From NCBI RefSeq assembly GCF_024655565.1, contig NZ_JANKOF010000034.1, forward strand, positions 1 through 44,557: a DNA stretch of 44,557 nt, read 5' to 3'. The notes below the pieces were generated by a model. It had not been told where the DNA came from, did not search any database, and saw only the letters and a list, made by a program, of their open reading frames with translations. Each line of letters begins with the position of its first letter. The first letter of the stretch is position 1. The DNA is from Nitratireductor sp. ZSWI3. GTDB taxonomy: Bacteria > Pseudomonadota > Alphaproteobacteria > Rhizobiales > Rhizobiaceae. This document shows, one piece after another, positions 7,223 to 15,733 of this stretch. A program made the translations under genes and the position numbers.

Positions 7223-8992
7223 ATGCGTGATACTCGTCGAAAATCAGCAAATGGCAAGGGCGAAAATAGCCGACAAACTATTTCCGGCAACGCCCTCAAT
7301 CCCAGGTTGCTCATTTTGCAGGCACGCCGTATCTTCCTGATGGCGCTTCTTTATGCGGGCCTGCTTAGCGCCTGCACAACGCTGCTGCAACTCACGGTAC
7401 CTCTCTATATGTTGCAGGTGCATGACAGGGTGCTGAACAGCCAGAGCACCGACACGCTGATCATGCTCACCGTTCTGGCGCTCGGCGCGCTCGTCGTCTT
7501 CGGCGTCCTCGAGTACATCCGTGCCCTCTCCTTCCAGGCGATGGGCGGCGCAATGGTGCGCTGGCTCAACCTTCCGGTCCTGACCGCCGCGGTGCAGGCC
7601 TCCGTGGACCAGGGCCTCTCGCGCGCAACGCAGTCGCTCCGCGACCTGACGGAGCTGCGCAGCTTCCTCACCTCCTCCGCCGTCAGCGCACCGCTCGACG
7701 CGGCCTGGTCGCCGATCTTCCTCGGCGTCCTGTTTCTCCTGCATCCGGTTTACGGCCTGATCGGCTCGGTCGCCGTGGTGCTGCTCCTGTGCTGCGGCCT
7801 GGTGACCGACCTGCTCACGCGGCGGCTCATGAAAGAGGCAAATCAGGCTAATATTGAGGCAGTCTCGAAAGTCGGTGCGACATTACGTCACGCCGAAGCC
7901 ATCGAGGCGATGGGCATGCTGCCTGCACTTGCCAGGCGCTGGCGCACCATGCAGGTGAACGCCCTCGGTCTCCTGGAGGCCGGCGGCAGCCGCGCCCGCG
8001 CCATGACCTCGATCACCCGCAGCCTTCGCTTCTCCATCCAGGTGTTCGTGCTGTGCATGGGCGCCCTGCTCGTCATGGAACAGGCCATCACACCGGGCAC
8101 GCTGATGGCCGCCACCGTCCTCATCGGGCGCCTGCTCCTGCCTTTCGATTCGGTGATCGAGAACTGGCGGCAATGGGTAAACGCCACGGCGAGCTGGCGG
8201 CGCATCGAAGCTGCGCTCAACGAGGATCTTGCCGTGCGCCAAAGCATGCCGACCCCGCGCAGCGAGGGCGACCTGGTGGTCGACAAGCTGATCTATGCGG
8301 TTCCGGGTCTCGACGTGCCGATCATCAAGGGCATCTCCTTTTCCCTGTCGCCCGGCGAGGTGCTGGGGGTCGTCGGCCCGTCCGCAGCCGGCAAGTCGAC
8401 ACTGGCCCGACTTCTCGTCGGCATCGCCAAGCCCACCTCGGGCGGCGTCTTCCTCGACGGCAACAACGTCTATCTGTGGGAGCGCGGCTCCTTCGGCTCG
8501 GTGGTCGGCTATCTTCCGCAATCCGTCTCGCTGCTCGAAGGCACGATCCGCGAGAACATCGCGCGCATGGAGGAAAGCGACCCGCACCAGGTGCTCGAGG
8601 CGGCCCGCCTCGCCGACGTGCACGACATGATCGGACGCCTGCCGCGCGGCTATGATACGCCGGTGGGCGACGGGCACCTGACGCTTTCGGGCGGCCAGAG
8701 GCAGCGCATCGCCCTTGCCCGCTGCCTCTACAACCGGCCGCGGCTGATCGTGCTCGACGAGCCCAACGCAAACCTCGATGCGATCGGCGAGCGGGCGCTC
8801 ATCCGCGCCATCGAGCATGCGCGACGGGACGGAGCGATCATCGTCATGATCGCCCATCGCCCAACCATCATGCAGGCGGCCGACAAGCTGCTGGTCCTGG
8901 AGAACGGCCGCATCTCGCAGTTCGGACCGCGCACCGACGTGGTGGCGTCCATCATGCCCGGCGATGCGCCGCGGGAGGTTGCAGCATCATGA
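7223..8992 (+). CDS. wgdA: Type I secretion ABC transporter, PrtD family (WgdA/ExpD1-like)
   Basis: A 589-residue inner-membrane half transporter. Its transmembrane domain covers about residues 30-300, starting FLMALLYAGLLSACTTLLQL and including the family motif VPLYMLQVHDRVLNS. The ATPase domain follows, with Walker A GPSAAGKST near 390, signature LSGGQRQRIALAR near 493, Walker B LIVLDEPNANLD near 514 and the switch His in IAHRP. It lacks the N-terminal peptidase of bacteriocin exporters. The stop overlaps the next gene by ATGA, so it is coupled to the fusion protein. The ATG at 7223 is chosen; the frame is open to a TTG at 7187, and neither has a good ribosome-binding site. The likely cargo is the RTX protein at 10683. 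In S. meliloti ExpD1/ExpD2 are needed for galactoglucan production. An outer-membrane TolC partner is not in the window. Confidence 0.88.
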   Translation: MRDTRRKSANGKGENSRQTISGNALNPRLLILQARRIFLMALLYAGLLSACTTLLQLTVPLYMLQVHDRVLNSQSTDTLIMLTVLALGALVVFGVLEYIRALSFQAMGGAMVRWLNLPVLTAAVQASVDQGLSRATQSLRDLTELRSFLTSSAVSAPLDAAWSPIFLGVLFLLHPVYGLIGSVAVVLLLCCGLVTDLLTRRLMKEANQANIEAVSKVGATLRHAEAIEAMGMLPALARRWRTMQVNALGLLEAGGSRARAMTSITRSLRFSIQVFVLCMGALLVMEQAITPGTLMAATVLIGRLLLPFDSVIENWRQWVNATASWRRIEAALNEDLAVRQSMPTPRSEGDLVVDKLIYAVPGLDVPIIKGISFSLSPGEVLGVVGPSAAGKSTLARLLVGIAKPTSGGVFLDGNNVYLWERGSFGSVVGYLPQSVSLLEGTIRENIARMEESDPHQVLEAARLADVHDMIGRLPRGYDTPVGDGHLTLSGGQRQRIALARCLYNRPRLIVLDEPNANLDAIGERALIRAIEHARRDGAIIVMIAHRPTIMQAADKLLVLENGRISQFGPRTDVVASIMPGDAPREVAAS

Positions 8993-10419
8993 CGACAACC
9001 GGAAAACACGTACCGGCCCGCACCGACGCGCGACGCGGCATGGAGGCGATGCGTGGTGCCGGCGCCCGGCTGCCGGCACCGATCCCGGCCCACCAGCCGG
9101 TCGACGCGGTCGAACTGGAGCTGCGCGAGATGGGTGCCCATTCGCCGCTGCGGCGTCTGGTGATCGCCGGCGTGACGACAGTCGTCATCGCCTTCGGCGG
9201 TTTTCTCGGCTGGGCCTTCGCCACGGAACTCAGCAGCGCCGCCGTCGCCATGGGCACGGTGATTGTCGATTCGAAGCGCAAGACGGTGAGCCATTTCGAA
9301 GGCGGCATCCTCAGCCGCCTGCTCGTCCAGGAAGGCGATGCGGTGAAAGCCGGCCAGCCGCTGATGAAGCTCGACGACACGCGGGCCCGCTCGGACGTGC
9401 AATCGCTGCAGGCGCGGCGCATCGGCCTGACGGCGAAGCTTGCCAGGCTGCGCGCCGAACAGGCCGGAGCGGAGGAGATCTCCTTCCCCGAGAACCTGGC
9501 CGACGGTGACGCGGCGGCGGCGAGCGATGCCGTAACGGCCGAACGCGCCTTCTTCGACAAGCGCAAGGAATCTCAGAAGGGTCGGATCGACGTTCAGGAG
9601 AAGACCATCGAGGAATTTGCCGAACAGGCCAAATGGCTCGCCGTGCAGGTCGAGGCGACGGACCGGCAGATCGAACTGATCAACACGCAGCGCGATGCCA
9701 TCTCCCGCCTCGTCGACAAGGGGTTCGCCCAGCGCTCCAAGCTGATCGAGATCGACACGCAGCTCAGCCAGCTCGCCAGCACGCGCGGCGAACTGGCCGG
9801 CGACCTGGCGCGGGCGGAAAAGGCCAAGGCCGGCGCCGAACTCACGCTGACCGGTCTTGCCAGCCAGTTCCAGTCGGAGATCGCCGGCGAGATCACCACC
9901 GCCCGCGTGGAGCTATCCGACGTGCAGGAACAGCTGATCAAGGCGCGCGACGTCCTCAACCGGCTCGAAATCCGCTCGCCGCAGGCCGGCATCGTCACCA
10001 ACATCCGCCTGCGCACGCCCGGCAGCGCCGTCACGCCGGGCGAGCCGCTGCTCGACATCGTTCCGGAGAACGAGCCGATGGTCGTCGAGATGCGCGTCAA
10101 CCCGCGCGACATCGACAGTGTCGGCGTCGGGTCGAAGACGCAGATCAGGCTGACCTCCTACAATCAGCGCTCGCGCCTGCCGCTCGACGGAGAGGTCGTC
10201 TATGTGGCCGCCGATCAGTCGGTGGACGAGAAGTCCAACACGGCCTATTTCGTCGCCCGCGCGCAGATCGGGCCGCAATCGATGGCAGCCAATCCGGACG
10301 TGCAGCTCTATCCCGGCATGCCCGCCGAAGTGCTGATCGTGCACAAACCACGCCAGGCGATCGACTATCTTCTTTCGCCCATTACGAGAAGCTTCAATCG
10401 CGCTTTCCGCGAAGATTGA
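8989..10419 (+). CDS. wgdB: HlyD family type I secretion membrane fusion protein (WgdB/ExpD2-like)
   Basis: A 476-residue periplasmic adaptor. A basic cytoplasmic N-terminus of about 55 residues precedes one transmembrane helix (RRLVIAGVTTVVIAFGGFLG, about 58-80). Then comes a lipoyl-like half motif (HFEGGILSRLLVQEGDAVKAG, about 103-123), long heptad-rich helices (about 125-310), and the second lipoyl half RSPQAGIVTNIRLRTPGSAVTPGE near 330. The C-terminal beta-barrel contains the family block RLTSYNQRSRLPLDGEVVYV. The length is normal for HlyD/PrtE proteins. It overlaps the exporter gene by four bases. With the ABC protein and an unlinked TolC it would form a continuous channel out of the cell. 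Confidence 0.88.
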   Translation: MTTTGKHVPARTDARRGMEAMRGAGARLPAPIPAHQPVDAVELELREMGAHSPLRRLVIAGVTTVVIAFGGFLGWAFATELSSAAVAMGTVIVDSKRKTVSHFEGGILSRLLVQEGDAVKAGQPLMKLDDTRARSDVQSLQARRIGLTAKLARLRAEQAGAEEISFPENLADGDAAAASDAVTAERAFFDKRKESQKGRIDVQEKTIEEFAEQAKWLAVQVEATDRQIELINTQRDAISRLVDKGFAQRSKLIEIDTQLSQLASTRGELAGDLARAEKAKAGAELTLTGLASQFQSEIAGEITTARVELSDVQEQLIKARDVLNRLEIRSPQAGIVTNIRLRTPGSAVTPGEPLLDIVPENEPMVVEMRVNPRDIDSVGVGSKTQIRLTSYNQRSRLPLDGEVVYVAADQSVDEKSNTAYFVARAQIGPQSMAANPDVQLYPGMPAEVLIVHKPRQAIDYLLSPITRSFNRAFRED

Positions 10420-10444
10420 GCGAGCTCCATTCATGATGGTAATT

Positions 10445-10463
10445 TATTTCAAATCTTGAATTG
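10445..10463. promoter_or_regulatory. Operator palindrome 3, upstream of the RTX gene
   Basis: TATTTCAAATCTTGAATTG keeps the core TTCAAATCTTGAA of palindromes 1 and 2 and matches site 2 at 16 of 19 positions. It lies in an AT-rich region 220 bases before the start of the RTX gene, the place of the third WggR site (wgeA promoter) in S. meliloti. The weaker symmetry may mean lower affinity. From here to 10682 I see no gene. Confidence 0.65.
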
Positions 10464-10682
10464 ATTTACCGTCAGTAATGGCACATTGTTTGTTAAAGCA
10501 ATATTACAGGCCATCAAAAATATCACGTTTTATGCTTCCATAATTCACTTTTTGACCAATAAGTACGATAGTTTTACGCCTCGCTGCTGTTGATTTCCTT
10601 TTTATTGCAGCGCACACTAACGGCGCATGGTGGCTGGCCCGTGCCGGTGATGCATGCATGCAACGAGGAATAGGAGAAGCAG

Positions 10683-11288
10683 ATGGCCACTTTGGAAGGC
10701 GGCGCCTACGACGACGCTCTTTTCGGCTCCCGCTTTGATGATTTTATCCGCGGCAATGCCGGGGATGACTTTATCAACGGCGACAAGGGAGACGATGTCT
10801 TATTCGGTGACGAAGGGGATGACTACATCCTCGGCGGAAAGGGTGACGATGTCCTCAGCGGCGGCTGGGGCAACGACCTTCTTTTCGGCGGCAAGGGGGA
10901 CGACGTCCTCCTCGGCGGCCGGGGAGAGGATCTCCTGGACGGCGGCAAGGGCGACGACGTCCTGATGGGCGGCGCCGGCAACGATGTGCTGAATGGCGGT
11001 GCCGGCGACGACACGCTCGTCGGCGGCCAGGGCAGCGACGTCTTCGTCTTCGACGGCGGCGGCGGCAATGACGTCATTCTCGACTTCACGGCCGGCGAGG
11101 ACATGCTGCAGATATCGAAGGATATCAACGGCCTCGATATCAGCTCGGCGGAAGACCTCGCTTCGCGGGTCACGCAGGTTGGCGGCAATGTCGTGATCGA
11201 TCTCGGCCACGGCGACACGCTCACCCTCGTCAATGCCGATGCCGAAGACATCCAGGCAAACCCCGACAGCTACTTCACGGTCCACTGA
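10683..11288 (+). CDS. wgeA: Secreted RTX calcium-binding protein (WgeA/ExpE1-like)
   Basis: A 201-residue protein without a signal peptide. Residues about 8-125 consist of roughly eleven nonapeptide repeats of the GGxGxDxLx type (for example GGKGDDVLS, GGAGNDVLN, GGAGDDTLV). They predict a calcium-binding parallel beta-roll. Residues about 127-201 form the typical capping and secretion region: DVILDFTAGEDMLQIS, then NVVIDLGHGDTLTLVN and the end DSYFTVH. GGAG lies eight bases before the ATG. It directly follows the type I secretion pair, its probable exporter. In S. meliloti the secreted calcium-binding protein ExpE1/WgeA is the first gene of the wge operon. It may bind or organise the polysaccharide outside the cell; this is inferred. 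It is short, almost only beta-roll plus signal. Confidence 0.88.
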   Translation: MATLEGGAYDDALFGSRFDDFIRGNAGDDFINGDKGDDVLFGDEGDDYILGGKGDDVLSGGWGNDLLFGGKGDDVLLGGRGEDLLDGGKGDDVLMGGAGNDVLNGGAGDDTLVGGQGSDVFVFDGGGGNDVILDFTAGEDMLQISKDINGLDISSAEDLASRVTQVGGNVVIDLGHGDTLTLVNADAEDIQANPDSYFTVH

Positions 11289-11297
11289 CCCTGAAGC

Positions 11298-11333
11298 GGG
11301 CGCCCCGCCTCCTCCCGCGGGGCGCCCTTCCTC
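11298..11333 (+). terminator. Stem-loop after the RTX gene
   Basis: A perfect 11-bp stem (GGGCGCCCCGC at 11298-11308 with its complement at 11317-11327) closes an 8-base loop and is followed by TTCCTCC. It begins nine bases after the RTX stop, with the next gene starting at 11359. It probably terminates part of the transcripts, so the RTX protein is made in excess over the glycosyltransferases downstream. Confidence 0.6.
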
Positions 11334-11358
11334 CTTTGCTCGTCCAGAGAGGTAGCGT

Positions 11359-13620
11359 GTGAGTTTCGACCGTTCGAGCGGCGCTGGCGGTGACTATCAG
11401 AACGCTCAGGCCTTCCGGCTTTGTTCGGACGTCGCCGTCGTTGTCTGGGACCTGCCCCGGCAGGCCCCCACCGCAACCCGATGCACCCTCGCCGCGCAGC
11501 GGCAGCCGGTTCCCCTTGTCAGCCTCATGCTGCCGCTCACCGACGGCCGGCGGCGCATCCTGTGGGCCATGCGCACCGGCGAGACCGCCGAAGAGCTGGA
11601 GATCCAGGCCGGCGGCGCCGACACCCTGCAGCGTCTCGTTCTCGAGCCGGTCACCGATCTGCCGCCGGTCGATCTGGACGACCTGTTCGCGTCCCTCGCG
11701 CCCGAAGGCAGAATCAAGTTTCTGAACAATCTCCTGTCGACCTGGCGAAGCGCGTTCCGCCTCTCACGGGATCAGATATTCGCCAGCGTCGTGCGCGATG
11801 CCGTCTTCACCCTGATGCCGGCGCCCCGACCGGCGCGGGTTGCCTGCCGGATGGTGGAGAAAGACTACCTCCTCGAGACCAGCGTCGATGCGGCGCTCGC
11901 CGAGATCAGCGCCGTCTACGCCGTCGCGGAGGGGTCCGTCGCGCCGCTGCCGGCCAGATATGTGATGAACGGTGGAGCGGCTTCGACATGGCGGCACTGC
12001 CACCTTCTCATCGAGGCGTCCCGCCCGCCCTCTTCCCCTTTGCTCCTGATCCTGCAGGGCAAGAAGGGAATCGCAGTCCGCGAACTGCTCGATGCTCCGG
12101 CGCGGGTTCCCGATTTCCAACAATGGTGGTCGCAGGAAAAGCGCCCGCCGGAGCTGCGCGAGTTCGTCGTCCGGCAGCTTTCGCAGCGCTCCGACAGCGG
12201 CACCGCAGCGGCGGTCGACCTGCAGTTGCGCGCGCCCCTGCCGGCGCGCCGCATCGCCAAATCGTCGGCCCATCCGGGCGCCGAGGTCGACCTTGCCGTC
12301 GCCAGCAGCGGCGGCCTCCTGGCAGGCGGCTGGACCCACGATCCGGCGTCCTCCCTCGCCGGCGTCGATTTCCTGAAGGAGGACGGGAGCACCGTCGCGC
12401 TGGACCGGCTCTGGTACGAGTACCCCGGCTGGGCGCGCATGGCGACGGATGCTCCCAAGACCGAGGTGACGGGCTTCGTCGCCTGGCTGCCGCTGAAGGA
12501 ACCGGTCGGCGCCCTGCTTCAGCCGCGCTTCCAGCTGCGGCTCAAATCCGGCACGGTGAAGCCGCTGATCCCCAACCCTCAGCCTGTCGAGCCGGCGGCG
12601 CAGCGGGCGCGCATCCTGCGCGCCGTGCCGCCCCAGCACGCGATCGACCAGACGTTCAAGGACATCCTGGCCCCCGCCCTTCAGGAGACGGAGCGCCGGC
12701 TGGGCGAAAGCGTCGCCGTCCGCCGGACCAAGGATTACGGGCTGCAGCAGAAGGCACCGCTCGTCTCCATCGTCGTGCCGCTTTATCGGGTGCTCGATTT
12801 CCTGCGTTTCCAGATGTCCGCCATGGCGACAGATCCTTGGCTGGTCGCCAATGCCGAGCTCATCTACGTGCTCGATTCACCGGAGATCCAGGACGAGACG
12901 GAGCATCTCCTCGGCGGCCTGCACCTCTTGCACGGCCTGTCGATGAAATTCGTCGTCATGAACCGCAACAGCGGATATGCGCGGGCCTGCAACGCCGGTG
13001 CGCGGCATGCGCGCGGCACCATCCTGGTGATGCTCAACTCCGACGTCGTGCCGTGCGCGCCCGGCTGGCTGCAGCCGCTGTCGAACGCCCTCCTGGAGCG
13101 CAAGAAGCTCGGCGCGGTCGGGCCGAAACTCATCTTCGAGGACGGCTCACTGCAGCATGCCGGGCTCTATTTCGCCCGCGACCACCGCGGCACCTGGCTG
13201 AACCATCACTTCTACAAGGGCATGCCCGGTCACTATGGACCGGCACAGGAGGCGCGGGACGTTCCCGCCGTCACCGGCGCCTGCCTCATCACCCGCCGGG
13301 ACATTTTCGAGCTCGTCGGCGGCTACACCGAGGACTACGTGATCGGCGATTACGAAGACAGCGACCTGTGCCTGAAGATCCGCCAGATCGGCTTCCAGAT
13401 TTCCTACGAGCCGGCGGCGAGCCTCTACCATTTCGAGCGCCGTTCGATCCGCCGCAGCGACGACTACATGCGCGGCGTGGCGAGCCAGTACAATGCCTGG
13501 CTGCATGGGCAGCGCTGGAACGCCGACATCGGCGAACTGATGACACGTTTCCTCGGCGAAGCCGCCGACGAAACCATAGCCCCCTTCAATCCCGGCAAGA
13601 CAGCGAGGAGTGCCGCATGA
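11359..13620 (+). CDS. Large GT2 glycosyltransferase with N-terminal accessory regions
   Basis: A 753-residue protein starting at a GTG with AGAGAGG six bases before it. Residues about 1-310 are unrecognised. Residues about 318-405 hold a GWxxDP-type module (W325), which recurs in two other proteins of this operon. Residues about 455-720 form a GT2 domain: APLVSIVVPLY, the NSD nucleotide/metal motif with D562, PAVTGACLITRR, and the catalytic-base block DYEDSDLCLK (D664-D669). The C-terminus overlaps the methyltransferase by ATGA. It is colinear over its full length with the GT2-like protein at 16497-18740, which has lost these acids. It probably transfers a sugar during repeat-unit synthesis; the position suggests wgeB (expE2), which I do not assign firmly. 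Confidence 0.82.
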   Translation: MSFDRSSGAGGDYQNAQAFRLCSDVAVVVWDLPRQAPTATRCTLAAQRQPVPLVSLMLPLTDGRRRILWAMRTGETAEELEIQAGGADTLQRLVLEPVTDLPPVDLDDLFASLAPEGRIKFLNNLLSTWRSAFRLSRDQIFASVVRDAVFTLMPAPRPARVACRMVEKDYLLETSVDAALAEISAVYAVAEGSVAPLPARYVMNGGAASTWRHCHLLIEASRPPSSPLLLILQGKKGIAVRELLDAPARVPDFQQWWSQEKRPPELREFVVRQLSQRSDSGTAAAVDLQLRAPLPARRIAKSSAHPGAEVDLAVASSGGLLAGGWTHDPASSLAGVDFLKEDGSTVALDRLWYEYPGWARMATDAPKTEVTGFVAWLPLKEPVGALLQPRFQLRLKSGTVKPLIPNPQPVEPAAQRARILRAVPPQHAIDQTFKDILAPALQETERRLGESVAVRRTKDYGLQQKAPLVSIVVPLYRVLDFLRFQMSAMATDPWLVANAELIYVLDSPEIQDETEHLLGGLHLLHGLSMKFVVMNRNSGYARACNAGARHARGTILVMLNSDVVPCAPGWLQPLSNALLERKKLGAVGPKLIFEDGSLQHAGLYFARDHRGTWLNHHFYKGMPGHYGPAQEARDVPAVTGACLITRRDIFELVGGYTEDYVIGDYEDSDLCLKIRQIGFQISYEPAASLYHFERRSIRRSDDYMRGVASQYNAWLHGQRWNADIGELMTRFLGEAADETIAPFNPGKTARSAA

Positions 13621-14462
13621 GCGAGGTCGTTGTCCTGCGCAAGAAGAAGCGCGAGGTCATGCCGCCGGTCGATGAGGAACGGGTGCGCTGGCTGACGCAA
13701 GCGGTGCTCAACAACCGCTTCCTGCCGCAGCCGGGCGCCGACACCGTCTTCGTCGGAGATGGCGATTTCCGGTCGATCGGCGCCGAGTATCTCGGCCATT
13801 TCATCCGCCTCGGCGGGCTGACGGCAGAAAGCCGCGTGCTCGACATCGGCTCGGGCATCGGCCGGATGGCCGTTCCCCTGACGCAGTATCTCGACCCTGA
13901 GAAGGGCGGCTATTGCGGCATCGATCCCGTCCGCTCGGGCATCACCTGGTGCCAGGAGGCGATCAGCCCCGTCTATCCGAACTTCCGCTTCGAGCATCTC
14001 GACATCGCCCATGCGCTCTACAATCCCAAGGGCGCGATCAGCGGCCGGACGCTGAAGCTGCCCTTTCCCGACCGGCAATTCGATTTCGCCATCATGACCT
14101 CGGTCGTCACGCATCTGCCGCCCGACGAGGTGATCGTCTATGTGCGCGAGGTCGGCCGGCTGCTGAAGCCCGGCGGACGGCTGTTCATGACGGCCTTCGT
14201 CGTCGATCGCGTCGCCGAGGCCAACGAGAACGGCAGGAGGGATGCGCGGCTGGCGTTCCGCCGCTACCGCAACGGGCCGTGCTGGCTCGTGCCCGAATTG
14301 CCGCCGCTTGCCGCCGTCGGTTTCGACGAGGGCTTCCTCGACCGGGTGCTTGCCCAGGCCGGCCTCGCCGTCATGCGCAAGTCGCGCGGCCACTGGCGCG
14401 GCGAGAGCGCTGCGCATTATCAGGACGTGTTCGTCGCCGAGCATCGCGGGGAGCGCAGATGA
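13617..14462 (+). CDS. Class I SAM-dependent methyltransferase
   Basis: A 281-residue protein. The SAM-binding motif I is VLDIGSGIGRMAVPL near residue 77, followed by an acidic residue in YCGIDPVRSG (motif II) and FDFAIMTSVVTHLPPDEV (motif IV-like) near 160. RLLKPGGRLFMTAF is the post-motif block. These place it in the methyltransferase 11/25 group that modifies small molecules or sugars. It overlaps its neighbours by four bases on each side (ATGA at 13617 and 14459), so it is made together with the glycosyltransferases. It could O-methylate a sugar of the polysaccharide or cap a chain; the substrate is unknown. Confidence 0.82.
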   Translation: MSEVVVLRKKKREVMPPVDEERVRWLTQAVLNNRFLPQPGADTVFVGDGDFRSIGAEYLGHFIRLGGLTAESRVLDIGSGIGRMAVPLTQYLDPEKGGYCGIDPVRSGITWCQEAISPVYPNFRFEHLDIAHALYNPKGAISGRTLKLPFPDRQFDFAIMTSVVTHLPPDEVIVYVREVGRLLKPGGRLFMTAFVVDRVAEANENGRRDARLAFRRYRNGPCWLVPELPPLAAVGFDEGFLDRVLAQAGLAVMRKSRGHWRGESAAHYQDVFVAEHRGERR

Positions 14463-15721
14463 GCCAGCGGATCCTCGTCGCCGCGCACAACCACCCGTCC
14501 CTGCATCCCGGCGGCACGGAGATCTTTGCGCACGACCTGTTCCACGCCTACAAGCGGATGGGGCACCAGGGACTGTTTCTCGGCGCCACCAACCAGATCC
14601 ACCGCGAGGCGCGACCGGGCACGAGCTTCCAGGGGATCGGCACGGAGGGCGACGAGGTTCTCCTGTGGTCCGGCCATTTCGACCGCTTCTACATGAGCCA
14701 GATCGACCTTTACGGCGTCGTCTCGGACGTCGTCGAGCTGCTGCGCGATTTCCGGCCGGACGTGGTCCACCTCCACCACCTGCTGCTGCTCGGCGCCGAA
14801 TTTCCCCACATCGTGCGCCGAACGCTGCCCGACTGCCGCATCGTCATGACGCTGCACGACTATTATCCCATCTGCCATCATGACGGGCTGATGGTGCGCC
14901 CGGGCACCCGGGAACTGTGCCATGCGGCAAGCCCGGACCGGTGCCATGCGTGTTTCAAGGACATTCCGCTCGACCGCTTCGCGCTGCGCAAGCGCCACCT
15001 GACTGCACTGCTGAGCACGGTGGACCGCTTCGTCTCGCCGAGCCATTTCCTGCGCCAACGCTACATCGAATGGGGACTGCCGGAAGAAGCGATCAGCGTC
15101 ATCCCGAACGGATTGCCGCCCCGCCCGGCACCGACCGCCGGCAAGCGCCCGGACGATGGGCGCCCGGTCTTCGGTTACTTCGGCAACCTCAATCCCTGGA
15201 AGGGAATCCCCGTCCTGCTCGAAGCGGCGCGCCAGCTGATCGACGACGGCGTCGACTTCGAGCTGCGGGTCCATGGCGGCGCACCGTTCCAGAGCGAGAC
15301 CTTCCTGGAGGAGATCGAGCGCCTGTTCGCGGCGACCGCCCCGACGGTGCAGCAGCGCGGGCCTTACCGGCGCGAGGACATCGGCAATCTGGTCGCCGCC
15401 GTCGATTGCACCGTGGTGCCGTCCATCTGGTGGGAGAACGCGCCTCTGGTCATCCAGGAAGCGCAGGCGCAGGGCCGGCCCGTCGTCACCAGCGCCATCG
15501 GCGGCATGGCCGAGCTTATCGAAGACGACATCAACGGGCTGACGGTGCCGCCGAACGACCCGCGTGCGCTGGCCAACGCCATCCGGCGCCTCGCCGAGGA
15601 GCCGCAACTGCGGCAGCGCCTTTCCGGCAACGCGCGCACGCCCGACGACATCGACACGTCCGCCCGACGCTATCTGGACCTCATCAGGTCGATCGCGCGG
15701 GACCACACCGAAGCAGCATAG
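14459..15721 (+). CDS. GT4 glycosyltransferase with a four-cysteine insert (first of two paralogues)
   Basis: A 420-residue GT-B enzyme. The N-terminal domain starts MSQRILVAAHNHPSLHPGGTE. Near residues 138-170 is HDYYPICHHDG, then three further cysteines in ELCHAASPDRCHACF, a pattern seen in a subset of GT4 enzymes. The donor domain has VFGYFGNLNPWKGIPVLLEA near 238 and the full E-x7-E signature in PSIWWENAPLVIQEA near 322-336. Both junctions within the operon are tight: ATGA overlap upstream and a 12-base gap downstream. It is clearly related to the GT4 at 18737-20044 along its length, so the pair arose by duplication inside the operon. Sugar specificity is unknown. Confidence 0.84.
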   Translation: MSQRILVAAHNHPSLHPGGTEIFAHDLFHAYKRMGHQGLFLGATNQIHREARPGTSFQGIGTEGDEVLLWSGHFDRFYMSQIDLYGVVSDVVELLRDFRPDVVHLHHLLLLGAEFPHIVRRTLPDCRIVMTLHDYYPICHHDGLMVRPGTRELCHAASPDRCHACFKDIPLDRFALRKRHLTALLSTVDRFVSPSHFLRQRYIEWGLPEEAISVIPNGLPPRPAPTAGKRPDDGRPVFGYFGNLNPWKGIPVLLEAARQLIDDGVDFELRVHGGAPFQSETFLEEIERLFAATAPTVQQRGPYRREDIGNLVAAVDCTVVPSIWWENAPLVIQEAQAQGRPVVTSAIGGMAELIEDDINGLTVPPNDPRALANAIRRLAEEPQLRQRLSGNARTPDDIDTSARRYLDLIRSIARDHTEAA

Positions 15722-15733
15722 GAAGTTCCCGCA

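Noticed and set aside
10683-11060. Tandem DNA repeat in the RTX gene
   Set aside because: The periodicity is 27 bases because of the nonapeptide protein repeats; codons vary between units, so it is not a separate DNA repeat.
11421-13616. Long open frame upstream of and in phase with the methyltransferase
   Set aside because: It is the shifted frame of the GT2 gene; the methyltransferase start at 13617 with ATGA overlap explains the real coding part.
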